DNA of 64,000 nucleotides. Origin: Adiantum capillus-veneris (Eukaryota; Streptophyta; Polypodiopsida; Polypodiales; Pteridaceae). The stretch spans positions 152,121,741 through 152,185,740 of the forward strand of contig CM043945.1 of assembly GCA_014529385.2 (NCBI GenBank), in the 5' to 3' direction. The notes below the pieces were generated by a model that worked only from the letters and a program-made list of their open reading frames with translations, ran no database searches and was not told where the DNA came from. The translations under genes and the position numbers were made by a program. Position 1 is the first letter of the stretch. The number at the start of each line of letters is the position of its first letter. Below, in pieces: positions 47,417 through 58,344 of this stretch.

Positions 47417-50101
47417 TTGGACAATGAGTACCAACCATTGATTAAGCGTAGTAAAACAAACAAACATATACCTCCCACTTCCATAGACACACTCAGAGCT
47501 CAGGGAGCTAAACACATAGATATCTGGACGAGAGGCTCTCTCTACCCTAAGAATCCAATGACTAATGCGTCTCCACCGTTTGTCAATCCTACAAGCTTAT
47601 TGACCTTTGCTGGTGATGCAGAAAAGGGCCTTCTGGGTTATTGTAAATCTCTTACAAGAGAAGCTGAAACTTACAAGGGCATTCTCCAAGCTCAACAATG
47701 TGAGATTGTTCGCCTTTCACATTTACATTCTACAGATCAGGTTACCATTTTGCAACATAAAATAGAGGTACAAGAACTGAAAGGAAAGGTGCGAAGTTGT
47801 CAAATGAAGGACACCATCTTGGGTGGTCGTATCCGAAAGAAGAAATTGCGCAATCTTGAAACATTGCAGGTTGCATCAGGAGGTCTCAAAAAAAGAATCC
47901 GAGCATTAAGGTGATGCTTCTTGGTTGGCTACATTGTCTTAGTTAAGTAATCTTTTTGTTTTTTCTTGTTATGCATTGTTTTCATGTGCCTAAATAGTGT
48001 TAGTGAAGCAAATTTTCTATTATTTACTTATGCATTGTCTTCATGTAGAGATTCAATCTATCCTGACAAGGAAAACATTGACCCCAAAGCCAATATAGGA
48101 AAGAGATTGAAGCCACTTATAAGTAGAAGCCTGGCAGAAGATATAGTACATGACAAGAAGTTTAAGGTCCTACAACAAAATGTAGTGGACCACTTTATTT
48201 CAGAGAACTCAGTGCTTGCAAAAGAGATACAAGGCACACTTGATTCACTTGGTGTAAGCAAAAGAGGGTATCCAAAAAGTCTGTCTCATCCATCTTTGTT
48301 AAGAAGGGTATAAAATCCAAACTTCTACCATCAGCCTCAAGTGTTTGGAAAGAGAGGCTTCAACTTAACGAGGCACAGGGAGACTATCTTGGGCAGCCCT
48401 TTCATATTAAAGCAACTTACAGTGGCCATGGAGCAAACATGGCATATGATGAGTTCAATAATATTTTTATGGACCTGCGGATATTACAGAAGAGAATGGT
48501 GGAGTTTTACAACATCACATTTGAAGAGTCACGAAGGGTATTACATTTTGTGCTAAAACTGGATGAGTGTGAGCTTGTTAAAGAGAAAAAGCTAGAGCGT
48601 GTTACTATTACTTTAATGAATAGAGCCCTCTCAAAGTGTCCCAGTGATGATCGTTTATATTTTAGTGTTCAATCAGAATCTAACATATGGTGGCTTGGTG
48701 CATTTGAGGTAAGCGAGATTCTCAGGTAAGCTCAAATGTTCACATCTACTTAAGTCTCATTTATTTTGTGTTGCAGGTAAAGAAAGAAGATCATGAGATT
48801 CTATATTGGGTGTTCCATCGAACTAATAATTCGGAGGTGATTGATCGACAGACTAACCAGGGAGAGGTACTACGTCTAGATGGAAGGGGAGACTTTCAAG
48901 TTCAGTGGCATCTTGCAGGTGACCTCAAAACATTAAAGTGCATGTATAATTGTAGAATGGGTGCAATGGCAAAGTCGCCGTGTTTGTTCTGCATGGAGCC
49001 TGCAAAGGTCATGGACCCAAAGTGGTGGAGAAAAGCTCCAACACGTCACATTGAGGATCCTGCTTTTCGACCGGTTTTGAAAATACCACTTGTGAATGTC
49101 CACATTTGTACAATGCATGCCCTTTGTAGAATTGTGGAGAAATTGGTCTACTTATATATCGGGTTTGCTTGGAAGATTAAGAACTCGGCAGAACGACAAG
49201 TAGCCCTGCAGTGCTTAGAAATGGTACTGTCGGATATGGGGCTTCATGGTGGCAATGTGAAAATCCAACGGGATGAAAAGAGATCAACTGCTGAGAAGGA
49301 TGTCCCATGCAAACCATCCATCGGTGGGGTGAAGGCACGGAGGTTTTTATCTAAACCCCAAGGTACAAGAGATTGGAAGCTAACAAAACATGGAAAAATA
49401 TATAACACATCTTATGTTAGCAAGGTAGAGTATCAGAGCTGGAAAAAGCTACATATTGCAGTCAAAGACCAAGAACCAACTACTCGTAACGCAAAGGCTG
49501 AGGTTTGGCGATCAATAGACATCCTATTTTTGATGTGCGACAAAGATGACTGGTCACAAGGTGATATGAACAAGTTCAAGGAGAATCTCAACCTTCTAAA
49601 AAAATCATTCAAGACAGCATGGACAGACACCCAGATTACTCACTAAATGGTATTATCGTGTATTTCATTCTCTCTTATGTGCAAATATGTGAGTGTAAAA
49701 CATTCTAACTAATCTGTTTTCATATCCAGCACATCATCTTCAATCATTTACCATATTTTATACAAAAGTATGTGAGCCCGGCAATATGGAATACCCAAGG
49801 GATGAAAAAGTCTCATGACATGCCGAGAAATGCTTATTTCAGGCACACACGACATGGTGGCTCTCGAATCAATGCTAACAGTTTGAGAGAACTATTTGAA
49901 TGGTTCTATCGTATAATCATTCATCGAATGCAGGCAAAAGAAGTCTTGGCAAATTCAACAACAGCACAAGCCATCAGACATTTACAACAACAAAAAGTTA
50001 AAAGATCAATGGCATACAATAACTTCGGAGCTCGTGAAAGTCAACGAAGGTGGAGAGAGACAATGGTGTATGTGAATCACAAGTGGAGAAAGATACTCTG
50101 A
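47417..50101 (+). pseudogene. Gene A: probable DDE/RNase H-like transposase of the 16-kb element
   Basis: Four exons, about 800 residues: 47,417-47,910, 48,049-48,708, 48,777-49,649 and 49,730-50,101, with GT-AG introns and matching phases. Exon 1 is a coiled-coil leader. Exon 2 opens YPDKENIDPKANIGKRLKP. The core has an early Asp (LKLDECELVKEK), the block WHLAGDLKTLKCMYN, a Cys pair (KSPCLFCMEPAKV), then NVHICTMHALCRIVEKL. The C-terminus reads HIIFNHLPYFIQKY, RNAYFRHTRHGG and LFEWFYRIIIHRM. The GDLK, CxxC and HxCxxHA order looks like a DDE-type RNase H fold, but I cannot name a known superfamily. Defects are one frameshift (near 48,265) and one TAA (49,644). It is near-intact and is the best candidate for the element's mobility protein. 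Confidence 0.6.
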
Positions 50102-50164
50102 GTGGATAACATTGTACAAAATTTATGTAATACATGATCTTATACAATTGCTACTTGAAGTGTA

Positions 50165-52040
<1,876 letters not shown>

Positions 52041-52080
52041 TGCCTACTGGACCTTAATCCTATTCATCAGGAAACATGAC

Positions 52081-52082
<2 letters not shown>

Positions 52083-52164
<82 letters not shown>

Positions 52165-52197
52165 GTCTCTCTCCAAAGCACAAACAAAAACACACTT

Positions 52198-52235
<38 letters not shown>
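52083..52235. repeat. (CT)n, (AT)n, (CT)n compound microsatellite
   Basis: (CT)n at 52,083-52,111, (AT)n at about 52,115-52,161 and (CT)n at 52,199-52,231, separated by short spacers. It lies between the 5' end of gene B and the LINE. Confidence 0.92.
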
Positions 52236-52237
<2 letters not shown>

Positions 52238-52469
52238 AAAAAACGCAGCCGTTTTTTGACCTAGTAGACAGCAGTCCACTCTTTTGATCATAACTTCTTT
52301 ATCCGAACTTCGATTTGGGTGATCTATAGCCTCAATCGAAGAGCACGAAGTCCTCTACGCATTGATGTAAAGACAGAAATTTTCAGAGTTATGGAAGGAA
52401 TTTCTATAGCAGCATTTCCGAAGTGAACAGGTTCAACAAAATTGATTCTCATCTCCTATTTTACATACA

Positions 52470-53132
52470 ATGTCTTCCGGCACTCGCAAGGGTTCTTCTT
52501 CTTCAACAAGGTCCACAACCATTGTGGAAAATGATCCAAAATCTCCTAAGTGTGGAGATAGCAACACAACCACCCAACCAACGACATCGAAAACCATGAT
52601 CATGGCGTACTTGGTATCATTGCAAGAGACTGTAAACAAACAAGGCGAAGACTTACGAGCACTTGCAATGGAGAATGGCACACTAAGGGTACTTGTGGTT
52701 GAGAATGAGAATCTCAAGAGGACACTTGAAATGCAAACAACACGTTTGATGCAACTTGAAGAGGAAGTCAAGGAATGTAAAAGCTCTCTTGTGGACTTGA
52801 ATGCTTTGAAGGAGCGGATGAGCAAAGTAGAGCATGACCATGTATTGAAAGAGGAGAAATTTGACACTATGAGCCGGGATGTATGCGACATGAAAAATGT
52901 ATGCACAAACAAGTCTTGGGCTGATGTATGTGGTAGCAATGTGGTTTCTAATTCCTCACTCATGCAAGCTATGGTTCAAACAAAGAATGTTGAGAATGTG
53001 GATGTGGAGGAGTTGAAGATTAAGCAACAAAATATGCGTCGCAAGGCATATGAGGAAAATAATAATAAAAACAAGGAGATCTCTCATGAAGAAAATGTGC
53101 CCAAGGAGGAGGCAAGTCTCTCAAGCAAATAG
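52470..53132 (+). CDS. LINE ORF1, coiled-coil protein
   Basis: 220 codons: a Ser/Thr-rich N-terminus, then a long heptad region (LRALAMENGTLRVLVVENEN, MQLEEEVKECKSSL) and a Lys/Glu-rich C-terminus. There is no zinc knuckle. In LINEs ORF1 binds element RNA as a trimer through such a coiled coil; that role is by analogy. It is open over its full length and stops just before ORF2. Confidence 0.7.
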   Translation: MSSGTRKGSSSSTRSTTIVENDPKSPKCGDSNTTTQPTTSKTMIMAYLVSLQETVNKQGEDLRALAMENGTLRVLVVENENLKRTLEMQTTRLMQLEEEVKECKSSLVDLNALKERMSKVEHDHVLKEEKFDTMSRDVCDMKNVCTNKSWADVCGSNVVSNSSLMQAMVQTKNVENVDVEELKIKQQNMRRKAYEENNNKNKEISHEENVPKEEASLSSK

Positions 53133-53138
53133 GGATGC

Positions 53139-55801
53139 GTGACCTATGAGACCGAGTTACAATTGAAAATATGCTTTTGGAATTGTAATGGATACCCATG
53201 GAATGCGGGGGTTGGCATTGATGAACTAACAAGCAAAGCCGATGTTGTACTTCTTGTTGAAACTTGGGAGCATGATACACAAAGGATTAACGGCTTGGAG
53301 GATTACAATGTACATTCATTGATGTGGTCAAAGAATCTCAAGCAACAAAGAGGACAAGGAGGGTTAGCATGTATGGTTAAGAAAGGATTGGAAGATTTTG
53401 TATCAATTGTGAAAGATGACAAGTACAAACGTTATGTATGGCTGAAAATTATGACACCAAAAAGAGCACCCATTTTTGTAGCCGGTTGCTACATTCCTCA
53501 TCATGATTCTCCCTTTTATGCTTGCATGGATAGAGATCAACCATTTTCTGATTTGGAAGAGGACATTGCTTATTTCAAAGGTGAAGGTGATGTTATTGTA
53601 TTTGGGGATATGAATGCTCGCACAAAAACATTGCAACATGATACTCAACAATTTGATATGCCATACATTTCAAGGGAGTTGGAGGAAGTTCACTTGTATG
53701 ATCGTACTTCAATGGATGAGAAAGAGCCGAATCACTATGGAAAGTTACTTTTACACATGTGTAATAGCACGGGTATGCTCATTGCCAATGGTGTATCTTT
53801 GTGGAGTGGAACCAATGGATTTACATGTAGGAGACATAATGGGGATAGTGTGATTGACTATATGCTACTCTCTGAAGCCATCATGTATCGCATAAAGAGT
53901 TTTATGTTTGGTCAATGGACCCAGGAATCCGACCATCGCACCTTATGTATTGACCTTTCATGTGGAGAAGCAACTAAGCATGATAATCTCAGCCAAAGGA
54001 AAGAGAAGTTATCACTATGTATGGATTTCAAACGGGCACCAATGTACATTGAAATGGTTGAGCAAAGAATGTAAAGAATGTAAGCAACTACCGGACCATA
54101 ACGATTGGGTCTCTTATGGCAAAGTTGTTTGGGTGCATAATGGAGATGAAATTGAGTGATTGGGCTGAAGAGAATGGCAAGCGTGCAAAGGGACAAGCGA
54201 GTTTTCGTCGATGCCATAGCACCATTGATCATCTTGTCACTCTTCGTCTTCTCATGGAGGAAAGTCGGTTGAAAGGTAAGCGATTGTATTGTTGTTTTGT
54301 GGACTTTAAGAAAGCCTTTGATATGATTCCACGTAACAATTTGTGGAGAAGGATGGAAGAACTCCAAGTGCCAAGTGAGTTTATGCTTGCGGTTTCTCGA
54401 ATCTATGAGAAGGTGATTTGTCAATTGCGCATGGGAAGAGAAATTTCAGAAATTTTTGTAAGCACTATTGGGGTTAAACAAGGATGTCCATTGTCACCAA
54501 CTCTCTTTGGTCTATGCATCGATCAATTGGAACAAATGGTACTTGACTTTATGCAAGAAGAAGGCATTGAAGAGGTCACTATTTGCAATGTGGTAATCAT
54601 GCTTTTGTTGTATACGGATGATGTAGTGCTTCTAGCACACACTTTAGAAGATGCACAAAAGCTTATGGTTGTCCTTGAGAACTTTTTCTTGCATAGTGGG
54701 CTGATTGTAAATGAGTCCAAAACAAAGGTTATGCTTGTGAAAACCAACCATAAGGAGAAGCCATGCATTGTGTACAACAACTAGACACTTGAAGTTGTTG
54801 AGAGCTTTAAGTACCTTGGCCTTGAGGTTCCATCCAATCACAAGTGGCATGAATGTGCTATGCGTCATTTGGAAGCAGGAAAGAGAGCATATTATGCATT
54901 TGAGAACATGTGTAATGTGGGAAACATCAAGTGTTGGGTTCTCAAGAAGTATCTTTTTGATGCATTGGTGACACCGGTTCTTCTTTATGGAGTTGAAGTG
55001 TGGGACGGGAGCATCTCAAAGTCTACTTGGAAAGAGTTTGAGAATGTCCAAAAGCGTTTTCTTACAAACTTTCTCCAAGTTAAGACACAAACACCATATA
55101 TGCTCCTACTTCTTGAGTCGGGATCTCTTCCAATTGAGGTTATGGGCATGGAAAGGGTTGTGGAGTACATGATAAAGATGCGTCAAAACCCCTCACATCG
55201 ACTTCCTACAATTGCATGGGAAGCAAGCAAAAAAGTTCAAAAGACGCATAAAAGCAAGATCTTGAGCACGGGATGGATGCAAGACATAAAGAAGTGGTTT
55301 GGGAGATGGGATGCATTACGCTTGCTACATGATGCTTCAATTGACTCTCAAGTGAATGAAGCTTTTCTACAACGCCAATGTATTACGGCTTGGGAGAAAT
55401 CCGGTGGGTCACACTTCATACATTACACCACCTATATTGCCCCCAACTACAAAACCATGTTCTTCGCTGAGAGAGGAAACCGTACTCACACTTACATGCT
55501 TGAGCCTATTCCCTTGTCCGCGATACGCACTATCGCAGCAATTCGGCTTAGCTCCCATTTCCTTCGATGCGAGATAGGGCGTTGGGGCAATGGAAAAGAG
55601 TCAAATCGATTGTGCACATTATGCTCACTGCAAGTTCCAGAGTCTGAGTACCACACACTATTAGAGTGCTCAGCTTTTGATCACATCCGAACTTGCTTCT
55701 CTCACATTTTCAGCCATAACTTAGACCTACACACTTTCCTCTCCCAGCCAAAGTGTGGGCTCTCCATTGCGACTCTCATCACTATAATTTTGGAGCATTG
55801 A
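53139..55801 (+). pseudogene. LINE ORF2: endonuclease and reverse transcriptase
   Basis: The endonuclease (53,139-54,074) shows ICFWNCNG, the catalytic VLLVETWEHD, VFGDMNARTK and SDHRTLCIDLS, all hallmarks of the APE fold. A deletion removes the segment between endonuclease and RT fingers (about 54,060-54,170). RT then runs GQASFRRCHSTIDHLVTL, CCFVDFKKAFDMIPRN, GVKQGCPLSPTLFGLCIDQL and LLLYTDDVVLLA, with YTDD in place of the usual YADD. A TAG at 54,782 follows YNN, then FKYLGLEVPSNHKW and a C-terminal Cys/His motif (CTLCSLQVPESEYHTLLEC). The APE plus RT order is typical of L1- or RTE-like LINEs; the clade is not decided. Not functional. Confidence 0.88.
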
Positions 55802-55924
55802 GAGTCACTCATCAGCCATACACATACTACATCACATGTAACTTTGGTCCCATAGGTCATATTTGACCTCCGAGGATGATAATAAAATCTATCTATCTAT
55901 CTCTCCAAAGAACATTAAAAAAAT

Positions 55925-56043
<119 letters not shown>

Positions 56044-56106
56044 GTACTAAAGGTGCGCAAGGAAGACAACATACTTTTTGCAACTCTCTACGCGCGCCTT
56101 AAGTAC
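56044..56106. mobile_element. Short hairpin element A
   Basis: 63 bp with arms GTACTAAAGGTGCGCAAGG and CTACGCGCGCCTTAAGTAC as imperfect inverted repeats. It is flanked by (CT)n on the left and (GA)n on the right. It is the same family as B, C and D. Confidence 0.7.
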
Positions 56107-56109
<3 letters not shown>

Positions 56110-56178
<69 letters not shown>

Positions 56179-56184
56179 TAACTA
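56110..56184. repeat. (GA)n tract between hairpins A and B
   Basis: About 33 GA units at 56,110-56,175. Confidence 0.9.
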
Positions 56185-56245
56185 TACTATAGGCGCGCGG
56201 AGAGAGCTGCAGCCAGTGTTTGGTTGGCTCTCCGTGCCGTTAGTA
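56185..56245. mobile_element. Short hairpin element B
   Basis: 61 bp with arms TACTATAGGCGCGCGGAGAG and GCTCTCCGTGCCGTTAGTA. Flanked by (GA)n on the left and a GA-rich run on the right. Confidence 0.7.
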
Positions 56246-56259
56246 ACGGGGACAGAGAG

Positions 56260-56643
56260 GAGAGGGAGAGAGAGAGTGTGTATGTCTCTGTGTGTGTGTC
56301 TGTGTGTATGTGTGTGTGTGTGTGTGTGTGTCTCTGTCTATGGAAGTATGTGTTGAGGTGTGTGTGTGTTGAACAACAATATGGGTTTTTCTTTGTTTAC
56401 ACACACACACACACACACAATTTGTACCAACTGTTAGAAATACAGAGAGAAAGAGTGAGAGATCACCTTTTGTTGGTGGGGTTTGCAGAAACTCCAAGGG
56501 AGGTGTCTCCTCCATTGCTTTTTTTCTGTCAAACTGACTCTGTCTCTCTCCCTCTCTCTCTCTAAGAGTAAGGAGTCCCTCTCTCTATCTCTCTCTCAAT
56601 CTCTCTCTCTCTCTCTCTCTCTCTCCTTCTCTCTTTCTATGGT

Positions 56644-56678
<35 letters not shown>

Positions 56679-56944
56679 ATCACTCTCTGGCAGTAATGAG
56701 GCTCTCTCTCTCTCTCGCTCTCTCACTCTCTCTCTCTCTCTCTTTCTATTGTTCTCTCTCTTTCTCTCTCTCAAAATCACACTTATAACGGATACACACG
56801 ACGGCGCCCCACGTGTTACTATAAAATAGAGTATAATTGCATGTTGTCGCACGTGCGGTCATTATTGAGACCGTATACTTTTGTACGTCATATATAGAGG
56901 TCATGAGAGAGAAAAACCACACCTCGTGAAAGAGAGTGAGTGAA

Positions 56945-56977
<33 letters not shown>

Positions 56978-56995
56978 GAGAGAGAGAGAGAAAGA
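56260..56995. repeat. Dense microsatellite zone (GT, CA, CT, GA)
   Basis: (GT)n at 56,289-56,330, (AC)n at 56,399-56,419, (CT)n blocks from 56,540 to 56,770 and (GA)n at 56,941-56,993. Apparent reading frames of Ser-Leu, Arg-Glu or Cys-Val repeats are artefacts. No gene. Confidence 0.9.
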
Positions 56996-57020
56996 GCCGT
57001 CGTCTGCGTCTCCGACAGCA

Positions 57021-57168
57021 AGCCTGTTTTGGCCGTAAACTGCTCATCCGAGGTCGGATTTGAGCACTTTGACATTGTAGACTGGGGTTTTTGGAGCCTG
57101 TTTTGGCCGTAAACTGCTCATCCGAGGTCGGATTTGAGCACTTTGACATTGTAGACTGGGGTTTTGGG
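57021..57168. repeat. 74-bp tandem duplication, nearly identical copies
   Basis: Units 57,021-57,094 and 57,095-57,168 both start AGCCTGTTTTGGCCGTAAAC and end GTAGACTGGGG followed by T runs. They differ only in the length of that run, so the duplication is recent. Confidence 0.95.
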
Positions 57169-57289
57169 CCATTTTGGACGCGATGGCGCTGTCCATTTTG
57201 CCAAATTCCTCACTCTTTTTCTGCTTTTTTTCTATGTAAGTTTCTCCTATGAGCGAAGTTTCTGCTCCAGTTTGTGATTATATCTGGTT

Positions 57290-57437
57290 TATTTTACCCA
57301 CTACCTTATCTTCTTCCACTCGAATTTTGCGAGAAGTATTACATGTACCAGATCTTCAACGTAATCTTCTTTCAATTGCTAGACTTGTTGATCTTGGTGA
57401 TGAGGTTAAGCTAATTCGAAGTGGTTTTGGAGGTCGA
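57290..57437 (+). pseudogene. Small copia protease-region fragment
   Basis: The plus strand reads VLHVPDLQRNLLSIARLVDL, the block after copia protease that leads into the GAG-pre-integrase domain (compare LYVPRIKKNLLYVSAL at 1.5 kb). Nothing before or after it belongs to a retrotransposon, so it is an orphan piece of about 150 bp. Confidence 0.6.
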
Positions 57438-57539
57438 TAACAACGTGGTTTGTGAGTTTTTCAAGCTTTTTTTGCCAAAAGAATGTATCTCTCTCTCTCT
57501 ATGTTTCTGTCATAGTATATTGCATATCTAGCTCTGTCT

Positions 57540-57628
57540 TAACAAACAACACACACATACAGTCACAAACACAACACACACACACACAAAGACACACACA
57601 CTCACAAACACACAGACACACAAATAAA

Positions 57629-57676
<48 letters not shown>

Positions 57677-57930
57677 AAACATACAAATATAACATACACA
57701 CAAACACACAGAGACGCAAATATAACATACACACCAAAGACACACACACTCACAAACCCAGAGACACACAAATCTAACATACACACACAGATACAGACAA
57801 ATATAACATACACACAAACACACAGAGACACAAATATAACATACACACACAGAGACACACACACACATACAGAGACACACACACACTCACAAACACACAC
57901 ACACACAAATACAGACACACACACACACAG

Positions 57931-57997
<67 letters not shown>
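57540..57997. repeat. (CA)-rich compound array followed by (CT)n
   Basis: Repeats of CACACA mixed with CAGAGA and AAATATAACATACA blocks at 57,545-57,930, then (CT)n at 57,932-57,997. The higher-order block ATATAACATACACAC occurs several times. Long frames on both strands here are artefacts. Confidence 0.92.
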
Positions 57998-57998
<1 letters not shown>

Positions 57999-58000
<2 letters not shown>

Positions 58001-58060
58001 CTAAAGGCGCACGTAGAGAGGCATAACCGGTGTGCATGTCTCTATGCGCGCCGTTAGTAC
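57999..58060. mobile_element. Short hairpin element C
   Basis: About 61 bp with arms TACTAAAGGCGCACGTAGAG and CTATGCGCGCCGTTAGTA, immediately after (CT)n. Confidence 0.75.
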
Positions 58061-58150
58061 TGTGTATCGACCAGTGTATGTGTGAGTGTTATAGAGAGAG
58101 ATGTAAGGCGGGGGAAAGAGAGAGAGAGAGTGAGTCTTTCTTTTACCTTA

Positions 58151-58211
58151 TACTAACGGCACGCGGAGGTGTTTTTTGAGGTCAAAACATGCTCCACGCG
58201 CGCCTTTAGTA
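58151..58211. mobile_element. Short hairpin element D
   Basis: 61 bp with arms TACTAACGGCACGCGGAGG and CTCCACGCGCGCCTTTAGTA. It is followed by a CT-rich stretch and by (GA)n at 58,278-58,320, which ends 24 bp before the gene C start codon. Confidence 0.75.
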
Positions 58212-58273
58212 ATGGGAGTCTCTCACTCTCTCTCTATTTAAATATGCTAAGCTATAGAAAGGAGAGGGAGAGG

Positions 58274-58323
<50 letters not shown>

Positions 58324-58344
58324 CCTCTTTTTGTATACAGTGAA

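Larger units (their letters stand above)
52240..55910 (+). mobile_element. Non-LTR retrotransposon (LINE) inserted in the 16-kb element
   Basis: A 5' UTR of about 230 bp is followed by ORF1 (coiled coil), an ORF2 with AP-endonuclease and reverse transcriptase, and a 3' tail that ends AATAAAATCTATCTATCTATC near 55,905. A short TCTA-type tail is common for LINEs. Exact ends and any target duplication are hidden by the microsatellites on both sides. It separates gene B from gene C. Confidence 0.85.

Noticed and set aside
57452-58057. Long open frames over the (CA)n array on both strands
   Set aside because: The frames consist of Thr-His, Cys-Val and similar dipeptide repeats generated by the microsatellite and have no coding features.
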